A stretch of DNA of 64,000 nt. Origin: Anthopleura xanthogrammica (Eukaryota; Cnidaria; Anthozoa; Actiniaria; Actiniidae). The position numbers were made by a program, and so were the translations under genes. Below the pieces are notes generated by a model. The model did no database searches. It was given only the letters and a program-made list of their open reading frames with translations, and was not told the origin of the DNA. Every line of letters starts with the position of its first letter. The stretch's first letter is position 1. The stretch spans positions 14,481,291 to 14,545,290 of the forward strand of contig OZ025206.1 of assembly GCA_964019055.1 (NCBI GenBank), given 5' to 3'. Positions 49,191-60,900 of the stretch are shown here, piece by piece.

Positions 49191-49265
49191 ATATGTTTCG
49201 AACTGTTCTGTGGTTGACATCACAAGCACACATTATGAAGAACAACCAAGGGTCACATATAACAG
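49191..49265 (+). other. Putative 5' untranslated exon of unit C
   Basis: Contains TTTCGAACTGTTCTGTGG and ends CACATATAACAG before donor GTAAGAATGC, matching the B and D copies. A short ATG frame in it (MKNNQGSHIT) is not shared. Confidence 0.5.
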
Positions 49266-50717
49266 GTAAGAATGCTTTTTAGTTTTTGCTAGAATAAATG
49301 TTTCAAGTGTGCCCTCGTGTGTTTCGTATTACTTCCATCCCTCCCTGTATGGCCTCCCTGCCTGCCCGTTGTCTTTCCTCGTTTGAATGACTGACTCTGT
49401 CTGACTAACGACTGACTGTTAATTTTTAGGTTCAGCAAAATAATCTAATAGACCCCTCGCCAAAATTCAATAGAGTAAAGATAAAAAACCGTATACTAGA
49501 AAGAGTATACTAGAAAGAGCAACTTTACTTTAGTAAGCCAAGAAAGATGCATTATGTCAGCTGCTATACTGGCCGAGAAAATCTAAGTTAAAAATTGATA
49601 AACTCTGTAAATTTGTCAATTTCATATCTTTAAAGAAAGTTTTCATTAATTTGCATCGTAAAATACAGCTTATGCTGGTTCATTCACGATTGGTGCCGAT
49701 TTCAGTATAAGAAACGGAAATAAAACCTCTCAGCCAAGTTTCTTTTAAGAGCCACTTTTAAGAGTAACGATATAGACGGCGGCTCTTACTCTCGGATAAT
49801 CCTTTTTATTATTTTTGTAAATAAGACAAAATCAAAATTAAAATTGATTAAAACCAAATTACTTCCATATCTGTTGTTCCTAATCAAATTTAGGAGAATA
49901 CTTTTATCGTTTGTATTTTTACGTAGATTCAACAACAGTTCTTGTTGTATTTACTATAGCTGAAAACACTTCTGACGAGAAAAAGATGGAATACACGGAA
50001 AAGCTGGCTTTGGGTCGAAATTTAAATCATACCTACAATGTTGCAGTGCTAACAAAATCGGGAAAGAATCTTCTGAATTTCTAGAATTTGTATTTGAAGC
50101 CAATTTGCAAGTCACTGGGTTTATAAGAATTAAGGGGATTTCATCCGCAATATTTGTTTCGTTTCGTTTTAACTATTCCTCGTGCATGATTTCACTTTCC
50201 AGTCGGTATACAGGCATATGGCATAAAACATACAAATTAAGATTCTGCAAATTCCCATCAGAATGACTCAAAATTTAATCAGAATAAATCTTATATTCAT
50301 ATTTGAAAATTCCAAGACAGATAACAAGACAAATGGATTGGGATATGCTGGCACTGCAGTAAATATGAATAGTTACGTTCCCAAATACGTGCAGTTGTTT
50401 TTCTAACGAGTCATAGCCACTGAATCAAAACAAACCTTTCTTTCATATAAGCAGACCGGTTTCGATGGTGTAATTAGCTTATTCGTTGCTATGATTTCCT
50501 GTTAATAAAGAAAGATCAGGCATATTTGAAACGGATATGCTTACATGAAATTATTACATGCAATAATATATAATATGTATTTTTTGCGCATGTCTAGTAC
50601 GTAGTTCTTACGAAGTAAAAGTTTCATGTATCAGCTGTTTTGGTTCTTGGACGTATTTCGTTTTGATGTATGTTTGTCTCTGGAGAAGGAAGAATTGAAC
50701 ATTTTTCTCTTATTGAA

Positions 50718-52315
50718 ATGCTTTGTTTTGCCTTACTTTATCTACAGTTTGTTCAGATTGTAAAGGGAACATCTGATATCTCAGGTATCGTAATAATGTA
50801 AGGATATTATTGCTTCCCATTATATTTAACTGACAAATAAATGACCAACGAAGTAGATAAGGATGACAGTAAGAAATAGACCTCTACATTTTAGCCACAT
50901 CAACTTATTACATATGATTATTATTTTAATAAGACACACTTCATTTTGTGAAAGTCATATCATTCTGTTAGTATTATTTTGTTTAGCTTCTTGATCCACG
51001 AAGTATGATTTTAAATCATAAACGGAAGTTTTATGTAATTTCCATATTACATTAAATGTCATTAAATTAACGGTGGAGCTCGAGCACATTTTAAAGTGGG
51101 GAGGAGGGTTAGAATTATTTTCTTAAATGACAACACAACTGAAACAAAGCTCTTTTTTTTAAGAAAAAAAAAGCGCCGTCCCCTCCACCTCTCCATCCCC
51201 CCATCTCTGCCGTCCCTAGTCATACATGGTTCAAATTCAAGAAAAAGGGCATTTCATGCGTTCATCAATTATTTTTAACACTAATGCAGCTTTAAAACAT
51301 CTTCTTTCTTATACGCAATCTTAGGATGTGACAGAAACCCAGTTGGGATACAGAACAGGTCAGTCATTCCTGACACCAGTTTCACAGCATCCTCCTATTA
51401 TGATTCACGTTATGTACCACAACATGGTAGACTACATAGTGTATATGGATGGGCATCCAGCTCTAATTCCGACCCAAAAGATTACCTACAGATTGATCTT
51501 GGTGGGTTGCGTGAAGTATGTGGTGTAGCAACACAAGGTACTAGTGGTCATATTGCCGAATGGGTGACAAAATACAAGCTTCGTTTCTCAAAGTACGGTG
51601 CTTTCTGGAATACATATCAAGAAAATGAAAAAGAAAAGGTACACGTGTTTCTTGATCATTATAGATATCATTGAATATTTATAATTAATAATATACGAAC
51701 TCGCAACAGACAATGGTGCTATATATGTTTAATTAACAAATGGCATACATGAATCACGAACCCTAAACCAATTATCTAAAATATATGTTTGGCATCATAT
51801 AACATAGCGATTGTCAAACCTTTTTCCCGATTCTTATATGTAGTTTTAGTTAATGTGAAAACTTAATTTCAGATGTAGACTTTAAATTAAGCGGCTGAAA
51901 ACAGCTCGTCTCAGCCAGTCAAATTGCGTAATATCCCCTCCCCCACCCCAATATGTATAGTTATACGACGAAGGAGCTTTGAGTTTTAATAACTTTGTGG
52001 CTTGAAAAATGTGGTGTTTTTTCTGTAGCTTGTTTGTCTTCGAAACCTTCAATGAAAACTGTATCACTCCATGGAATAGCACATATGAAATTGCACATTT
52101 ACTGTTTAATTAAAGTAAGACACATTTAATCATTTATGCATTCATTTTTGCAGATATTTCAAGGTAACACTGATAAGACAACTGTTGAGACACGTTGCCT
52201 GCAGAACCTACAGTCAGCGAGATACATTCAGTTTGTTCCAACAGCTTACTACACACATAAAACGATGCGTGTAGAGGTTTTTACTTCGTATATCGGTAAG
52301 CACGTCCAAAAATGA
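50718..52315 (+). CDS. Unit C: signal peptide plus discoidin domain only
   Basis: Exons: 50718-50784 (signal peptide MLCFALLYLQFVQIVKGTSD), 51325-51638 and 52154-52295 (discoidin halves: CDRNPVGIQNRSVIPDTSFT, DYLQIDLGGLREVCGVATQG, RYIQFVPTAYYTH, MRVEVFTSYI). The frame is intact and the last donor (GTAAGC) is kept, but no FN3 exon follows before unit D begins. Reading past the donor gives GKHVQK and a stop at 52313-52315, which would make a secreted single-domain lectin-like protein of about 180 residues. Alternatively the transcript splices across into unit D exons in phase 1 (for example the FN3 exon at 56798). A SINE fragment sits right after the last exon. Confidence 0.78.
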
Positions 52316-52317
52316 AA

Positions 52318-52380
52318 GTCCGGTGCTCAATCAACTGAGCCCACCGGGTGACGGTTGCATGTTGCATGTTGTTACCCAGC
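52318..52380. mobile_element. SINE head fragment and short GTTGCAT run
   Basis: 'gaaagtccggtgctcaatca' and 'actgagcc' match the A-box end of the full SINE at 20.1 kb, minus orientation. Two to three GTTGCAT units follow at about 52353-52371, the same 7-bp motif that is expanded at 57.4-58.3 kb. Confidence 0.65.
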
Positions 52381-52844
52381 CTGACATGTTTATATTGATA
52401 TGTAAATAATGACAGCACACAAGAAAATATGCTGGAAAAACCGTCAGAAAAAAGTTTGGGAAAATTTCATATTGATCAAACGATGTACGGCGCTAGAACG
52501 TTCTTTTCATTCGCGCACTCCTATGTACCTTGTCTCTTGTCTAATCCAATAACATCTTTTTTTTAGAAAACGAGAAAGGAAATAGATATATAGAAAAGAA
52601 ATTAATAAAACAGATTTTTTGGTTCTTTGAATTCAAGCGTCTCTCGGAAAAAAGCTGCCTCGGAAAACACCAGGCTTGAAGACCGCATGGTCGTTGCGCG
52701 CATAGAAAAGGACCTGCTGGTAATGGCGTCTTGGCTGTATATTTGTAACTAAAAGTATCATTTGGTAAAGCTATTATGCCAATAAGAACAGCTTTACTAA
52801 GATAGTGTCCATATTTACATGGTATACCATACAGTAACAGAAAG

Positions 52845-53155
52845 CCCAGGCATATATTGATGAAGCAATATGTATTTAATTCATCTATGCTATGCCTGTG
52901 GAGAACCGCTATACAATGATGCATATACGATGCAATAACAGAACGCAATAACAAGAGTTCAATGCGTATACGATACGGTAACAGAAAGCCTAGGTATATT
53001 GATCGAAAGAGTGATAGGTGTATACGACACAATCTCTGAACCCTAAATGCTAAAAAATATGCCAAAATTACACATACCGTAAACTTATCGGAATATGTTT
53101 CGAACTGTTCTTTGGTTATTCATTAGGAAGAACCACCATGGATCACATACAACAG
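52845..53155 (+). promoter_or_regulatory. Upstream block and putative 5' exon of unit D
   Basis: Holds the CCCAGGCATA inverted repeat (52845-52900) and, near the right end, the block 'tttcgaactgttctttggtt' ... ACAACAG ending at donor GTAAGAATAC (exon end 53155), as in units B and C. An ATG in good context (ACCACCATGG) is present only here. Confidence 0.5.
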
Positions 53156-53255
53156 GTAAGAATACTTTTTAGTTTTTGGTAGAATAAATGTTTCAACTGT
53201 ACCCTCCAAAAGATGCGCAGGCATTTGTACGCATATTTTCATTTTACGTCCCTGA

Positions 53256-53949
53256 CTGACCGACTGACCGACTGACCGACTGACCGACTGACCGACTGAC
53301 CGACTGACCGACTGACCGACTGACCGACTGACCGACTGACCGACTGACCGACTGACCGACTGACCGACTGACCGACTGACCGACTGACCGACTGACCGAC
53401 TGACCGACTGACCGACTGACCGACTGACCGACTGACCGACTGACCGACTGACCGACTGACCGACTGACCGACTGACCGACTGACCGACTGACCGACTGAC
53501 CGACTGACCGACTGACCGACTGACCGACTGACCGACTGACCGACTGACCGACTGACCGACTGACCGACTGACCGACTGACCGACTGACCGACTGACCGAC
53601 TGACCGACTGACCGACTGACCGACTGACCGACTGACCGACTGACCGACTGACCGACTGACCGACTGACCGACTGACCGACTGACCGACTGACCGACTGAC
53701 CGACTGACCGACTGACCGACTGACCGACTGACCGACTGACCGACTGACCGACTGACCGACTGACCGACTGACCGACTGACCGACTGACCGACTGACCGAC
53801 TGACCGACTGACCGACTGACCGACTGACCGACTGACCGACTGACCGACTGACCGACTGACCGACTGACCGACTGACCGACTGACCGACTGACCGACTGAC
53901 CGACTGACCGACTGACCGACTGACCGACTGACCGACTGACCGACTGACC
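53256..53949. repeat. (CTGACCGA)n array, about 87 units of 8 bp
   Basis: About 694 bp of apparently perfect 8-bp units in the first intron of unit D. The matching intron in units B (near 44437-44448) and C (near 49386-49428) has only a few GACTGACT copies, so this is a unit-specific expansion of a shared seed. The minus-strand frame (SRSVGQSV repeats) is an artefact. Confidence 0.97.
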
Positions 53950-54398
53950 TATCTTTAAAGAAAGGTTTCCTAAATTTGCATTTTAAAATACAACTAACGC
54001 TTGGTGCGCATTTCAGCGTAAGAAATGGGGGGAAAAAATCAGCCAAGTTTCTTGTAAGGGCTACTTCCGGTGGTAACGATATAGGCAGCTCTTTCTCTCG
54101 GATACCGCTCCCTCTTATATGCTATTACATGAATGAGCCATAATTAAAATCAATATATTCTCAAAATAGGTTCAAAGGTTTTTATTTAACAATTATACAC
54201 AAAAGATAAATTTACAGTGAAAAATGGAAAAGAATAGGTGGAGGGTGCAAGAGAGACAACCCAAAGGGTTAAACAAGGTACTCTTGCACCCAGGACTAAT
54301 TAACAAATTGAAGCTTGGAGATTGTATAAGGCAATCAAGCTCTAAACAAAGGAGGTTTTCGTGATTAATACATACATACTATATTACAAGTTTACAAT

Positions 54399-54797
54399 TC
54401 AATTAATTTTTTGGGTTTTATTTATAAAGAAAGAAGTGAGGTTTTCCTCGGTAGATTCCCACGACTCGTTGCGGTCTTCGGATATTCCACTCATCCTTAT
54501 GTTGTTCCTGCAACTTTGATTCTCTAGATAGTCGAGTTTGTCATCTGCCTCCTGTAATTCTTTCTTGAGTGTTGATATTTCTGTTTCGAGTCTTGTTATA
54601 TTATTCATGTTGTCCTTTGTTTCGTCAAAGTCATTCTGGGTGAATTGTAAACTATCCTTGATATTTTGCTTTTCACGGGAAAGTTTGTCAAAACGATTAT
54701 TGAAATTATCCATTAGGAGGTTTATGAAAGATTTAAAGTTATCCTCCTGGAGTTTTAAGATCTAGGTTAGTGGAGAGCTTGAATTGCTGTCAGCCAT
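54399..54797 (-). pseudogene. LINE (L1-type) ORF1 fragment with in-frame stop
   Basis: Minus strand, from an ATG at 54797 (MADSNSSSPLT then TAG) and on through a coiled-coil (LETEISTLKKELQEADDKLD) to YLENQSCRNNIRMSGISEDR and ESWESTEENL, the conserved region of L1-type ORF1 proteins (Transposase_22 family, an RNA-binding chaperone). The in-frame stop near codon 12 and loss of the C-terminal part and of ORF2 show a dead, truncated copy inserted in unit D intron 1. Adjacent sequence 54160-54398 may be its 3' part. Confidence 0.8.
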
Positions 54798-54977
54798 CTT
54801 CACGCTTCGTCACGCTTGATATTTAACTGATTCAATCAAAATTACTATCTATCTATCAAAATTAATATCTTATTAATATAATATTCATGTATCAGCTGTT
54901 TCGCTTCGTGGACGTATTTCGTTTTGATGTATGTTTGTCTCTGGAGAAGGAAGTTTAAAACATTTTCTCTTATTGAA

Positions 54978-57900
54978 ATGCTTTGGTTTGCTTTATTTTA
55001 TCTACAGTTTGTTCAGATTGTAAAGGGAACATCTAATGTCTCAGGTATCGTAGTAATGTAAGGTTATTATTGCTTCCCATTATATTTAACTGACAAATGA
55101 ATGACCAACGAAGTAGATAAGGATGCCAATAAGGAATAGACCTCTACATTTTAGCCAGTTCAACTAATTACATAAAGTTATTCTTTTAATAAGACACTAT
55201 TCATATGATTCTGTTATTATTGTTATTTTTTAGCTTTTCACCGATGTGTTTTCGATAGACGTAGTACGATTTTTAATAAACGGAAGTTTCATGTAGTTTC
55301 CATATGACATTAAATGTCATTAAATTAACGGTGGAGCTCGAGCACATTATAAAGTGGGGAGGAGGGTTAGAATTATTTTCTTACATGATTTGAGGGAGGG
55401 GGAGGGGGGCTAGAATTTTTTTATACGCGTAACTCTTTAAAACTAACACAAAATAAGATTCCTTTTTTGTAAGAATCCCCCCCCCCCCCCATTTCATCCC
55501 CCCGCCCCTAGTTAAACATGGTTCAAATTCAAGAAAAGGGATTTCATGCGTTCATCAATTGTTTTTAACAATGCAGCTTTGAAACATCTTCTTTTTTAAA
55601 CACAAACTTAGGATGTGATAGAAACCCAGTTGGGATACAGAACAGGTCAGTCATTCTTGACACCAGTTTCACAGCACCCTCCCATTATGATTCACGTTAT
55701 GTACCACAACATGGTAGACTACATGGTGGATATGGATGGGCATCCCACTCTAATTCCGACCCAAGAGATTACCTACAGATTGATCTTGGTGGTTTGCGTG
55801 AAGTGTGTGGTGTAGCAACACAAGGTAGTGGTTATTTTGCCGAATGGGTGACGCAATACAAGCTTCGCTTCTCAAAGTACGGTGCTTTCTGGAAAACATA
55901 TCAAGAAAATGGAAAAGAAAAGGTACATGTGTTTCTTGATCATTATAGATATCATTGAATTATTATACTTTATAATATGCGAACTCGCAACAGACAATGG
56001 TGCGATCAGTATATATTTAATTAACAAATGGCATACAAAATTCACGAATCCTACCAATTATCTAAAATATATGTTTCGCTCGTCTCAGCCACTCAATTCC
56101 ATAATATATCCCCTCCCCTACCCCAAGAATCAAATGCTTTATATTACAATAATATGTATAATTATACGACGAAGGAGCTTTGAGTTTTGATAACTTTGTG
56201 GCTTGAAAAATGTGGTGTTTTTTTTCGTTTGTCTTCGAAACCTTCAATGAAAACTGTATCATTCCATGGAATAGCACATAAGAAACTGCACATTTACTGT
56301 TTAATTAAAGTACTGAAGACACATTTAATCATTTATGCATTCGATTTTGCAGATATTTCAAGGGAACACTGATATGACAACTGTTGAGACACGTTGCCTG
56401 CAGAATCTACAGTCAGCGGGATACATCCGGTTTGTTCCAACAGCTTACTACACACATAAAACGATGCGTGTAGAGGTTTTTACTTCGTATATCGGTAAGC
56501 ACGTCCAAAAATGAAACATAGCATTGCTGTTTGCATCAGTATATCTTCCCCTGCCATTTATAAACTACTGCATTCATTTCACCGATTATATTTTCCATTG
56601 AGTCTTTTCATATGGCCCGTTGAATTAAGCTATTTTGAAACTCTTCCCTGAAACTGTTTCTCATAATACGACCGATCTAAGTTTTCTGATAAATCACTTA
56701 TCCTATTAAACACTTAATGGGAAACCAAAAGTAGGAACTCTGTCATTCCATAAACATTTAATCATTTTATGACATAGATACATTTTGTTGCAAACAGACG
56801 GACCTGAAATTGTTCCATATCAAAGGTCGTTATATCTGTCATGGAGGATTCTAAATAAAGTACAAGTGTTATCATACATGATGAAGGTTAAAAACAAGAA
56901 TGGGGTAAGCAGTTTCATTTTACCAAATGACACAATGGAATACAACGTAACAAACCTACAGCCCTATACTGAGTACAGTGTTCGACTAAAAGGGGTGGTA
57001 ACAAGTGATGGAGGTGGAGTATGGAGCAACTGGAGCAATACAAAGACTGCTGCTGCAGGTATGATAACGTGTAATAAGGTTCGAAACTATTTAGAAGTAT
57101 TTCATAAATTCTTTTACGGAAACTGCAAATCTAGGCTTATTACCATCCACCAAATTTCAAACAAAGCTCGATATTGAATCCAAAATTGCCGTACTCGCTC
57201 AATTGCATTTTTCATGTTTATAATAAAAAACATACCGTAACAGTTCTAACGTATCATCAACAACAAAAAACAAATAGTTATCAAGGAAGAAACGTTTTCA
57301 TTCTTCAAAAGTTCTCCTTCTTTATACAGCTACTTCAAAAAAGGTTGGTGAGGGTCTTGTTGCATGTTGCATGTTGCATGTTGCATGTTGCATGTTGCAT
57401 GTTGCATGTTGCATGTTGCATGTTGCATGTTGCATGTTGCATGTTGCATGTTGCATGTTGCATGTTGCATGTTGCATGTTGCATGTTGCATGTTGCATGT
57501 TGCATGTTGCATGTTGCATGTTGCATGTTGCATGTTGCATGTTGCATGTTGCATGTTGCATGTTGCATGTTGCATGTTGCATGTTGCATGTTGCATGTTG
57601 CATGTTGCATGTTGCATGTTGCATGTTGCATGTTGCATGTTGCATGTTGCATGTTGCATGTTGCATGTTGCATGTTGCATGTTGCATGTTGCATGTTGCA
57701 TGTTGCATGTTGCATGTTGCATGTTGCATGTTGCATGTTGCATGTTGCATGTTGCATGTTGCATGTTGCATGTTGCATGTTGCATGTTGCATGTTGCATG
57801 TTGCATGTTGCATGTTGCATGTTGCATGTTGCATGTTGCATGTTGCATGTTGCATGTTGCATGTTGCATGTTGCATGTTGCATGTTGCATGTTGCATGTT

Positions 57901-60900
57901 GCATGTTGCATGTTGCATGTTGCATGTTGCATGTTGCATGTTGCATGTTGCATGTTGCATGTTGCATGTTGCATGTTGCATGTTGCATGTTGCATGTTGC
58001 ATGTTGCATGTTGCATGTTGCATGTTGCATGTTGCATGTTGCATGTTGCATGTTGCATGTTGCATGTTGCATGTTGCATGTTGCATGTTGCATGTTGCAT
58101 GTTGCATGTTGCATGTTGCATGTTGCATGTTGCATGTTGCATGTTGCATGTTGCATGTTGCATGTTGCATGTTGCATGTTGCATGTTGCATGTTGCATGT
58201 TGCATGTTGCATGTTGCATGTTGCATGTTGCATGTTGCATGTTGCATGTTGCATGTTGCATGTTGCATGTTGCATGTTGCATGTTGCATGTTGCATGTTG
58301 CTTGTCGCATGTTGCATGTTGCATACCAAGCCAGAAAAGCAGTATGGGTGATGTGAACTCGAGGAACGAAAGGTCATAACAACAGGGTTTTCCAGCATAT
58401 TTCTTTTGTGATGACATTATTTACATATAAATATAGTACATTCCAAGGCATTAGCTTGGCATGCATCATGCAACATGCAACAAAACCTTCACCAAACGTT
58501 TTTGAAATAGGTGTATAATTATGTACAAGTTCAGTTCTTGCAATGTTGTCCGAAAATGATTTATTTATTACTTCAGATCATGATGTTACGTCATCATTAT
58601 TGTTAGAGAGCGTGTGATCAAGGAAAGATGTTGTAATTATGTTTCGTTTCGTTTGTTAATCTAGCTCCAGCGTGTTCCCCTGTGTTGCTATCAGCACAGG
58701 CTACCTCATCCACAAGTGTTCGCGTGACCTGGAAACCACCACCAGACAATGACTGTAGGAATGGCATACTGAAGGGTTATCGACTAAGGTACAGGTTATT
58801 GGGACACGAAAGACCTAAAAATATTACTGCCAGTAATGTCAATGCTACGACATACATCGTAAATGGACTTCTTAAATACACAAGGTACATGTTCTCTGTA
58901 CTAGCCTACACTGTAGAAAACGGTCCATGGAGCAGTGAGTTGACAAATAGGACCAGAGAAGATGGTAAGTACTGAGGGTTCGTACACTGTGATCGAGTTG
59001 ACGAGGCAGAATCAATTGTATTGGGATACGTTTTAGCAATAACACAGAAATGCATTGGTTATTGTATTTGGTGATATGGGTGGCATGCGCTGACACGGTG
59101 CTGTCTCTCACCGCTATGTAGTTTAGTTGAGTTTGTTACCAGTTTACTCCTATCCCATCCATAAGAATCAAGTTGATTGTTGTGTGTTTGTAATAACGTG
59201 ATGAATGTACTGGAAGTGCGTGATGAGGACACGCGTGAAAAACGTCTGCGCATGCTCTAAGTCCGTATGCAAATTAGTCAAAAGCGTCTTCGTGTTATTG
59301 TAAAAATATGCAAATTTGACTTTCACATTTGCCTGAAAAAAACTTTACATTGTCTTTATTAATACAGTACCTTGGTCCCACAAAAGTATACCCGCGAAAT
59401 GTTTTGTATACTCGAAGAAAACAAGCATTTATTTTCTCACTAAAACTCTTGGAAAATCTTGGAAAGCGTGCGGAAAGGCACACATGCGCAAATGTTTTTC
59501 TCTAGTGTCCGTGATGAGCGAACCGCACGAAAGAGCCTCGCACGGAGAGTTATTGCCGGATTTCAAGTCGAGAGGGGCTGGGTACGAGTTCCTAAATTGT
59601 GACGATGACAACGCAACACTCACATAGTCAAATATAGCACATCAAGCTTTACAAAATTCCGAAGTTTGGTGTTAATCGGATCAATATTGAACGACTTACA
59701 GCCATTCAAAAATACAAAGAAATGTATGGTGTCCCAACGTATAGTCCGTACCGAGATTATATTCATACCGAGATTTTCAATTTGGTTTGAATTAGACACT
59801 ATTTCAGTTTACAAAGTTTGTAAACAAAGCTCAGTTTGCAAGCTAAAAACTATATTCCAAATGCTATTTTAATTATTTATTTTACAACGCTATTTTACAA
59901 GCATAATAAAAATTTATTCTGATTAACTTCTAATTCGGTATCTAATTTTAATTTTTTTTCAACTTCCAGGCTTTTAGTTTACACCATAAATGATTTGAGA
60001 AAGCTTACCGAAGTTTCTTTAGTTTAGTCGCCTTCTTACACAACAAAGCTGCCTTTCCTCGTTGTTGTTTAATACTTTTAAGAACTTTTCCACGACATTT
60101 ACATCTCGGTTAGCTTTTCCTCCGCTATACTAGCTATTGGTATTTCATCGATTTTCTCTTTGGTTTTGTTGTCTAGTAAATTATATTTTCATCCATGTTT
60201 TGAAGTCAAACTTTCTAGTTTAGGTTTCAACTTAAAGTCGACTTCTTACAAGAACAACTGAAGCTGCCTTTAGTCTCTGTTGTTTAAGTTTACAGTACTT
60301 TTTAAGAACTTTTCCAATAGATTTACATCTCAGTGAACTTTTCTCCGCTTTACTAGAGGCAATTCATCGATTTTCTCTTTGGTTTTGTCGTCTAAAATAT
60401 AGGTTTATTCATGTTTTGAACTAAAACTTTCTAGTTTAGTCGAAAGTCTCACACGAAAGAACAGCCCGTTGCTGCCGGCTTCTGATTGGACGTATCGTTT
60501 TTCTCACACGTGAAAAAGCGATATGCGCATTGTGGTTGGTTGGGAAAAGTGAACGGACGAACATTTATTACACAGGGTTTTACTGAGTAAATCTCGGTAT
60601 GTATATAATAAAAGAAGATAATCACTGGTCCTGAATTTCGTCTTTTCTTTGATAAGTCTAAAGTTATATCAAAACATTTATTTACCTCACTCGTCGCAGT
60701 AAATATTTATCCTATATATAATATCCTACAAGCATCCATGTTGCTTGGCAACTGGATCCCACGTGTTTTAAAAAAAACCCGGTATATTACGAGGTTATAT
60801 CATCCAATACAGCTTACTTGGTAACACCACAGTAAAGTCCATCAATATCACAGATGCTAGCTTGTCTACTAGTAGGAATGTGTCCGGACTTCGTAAATAC

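Noticed and set aside
52541..53065. 174-codon minus-strand frame in the C/D spacer
   Set aside because: Composition follows the AT-rich spacer; equivalent spacers after units A and B do not keep the frame open.
53123..54046. 307-codon minus-strand frame of SRSVGQSV repeats
   Set aside because: Artefact of the 8-bp array; opposite to the surrounding gene and without any non-repeat domain.
57359..58324. CRISPR-like repeat array
   Set aside because: No spacers: units are contiguous 7-mers in a eukaryotic intron.
57174..58417. Very long open frames (330-400 codons) of MLHVACC or QHATCNM repeats on both strands
   Set aside because: Pure product of a stop-free 7-bp repeat; identical in every frame, no start context or splice support.
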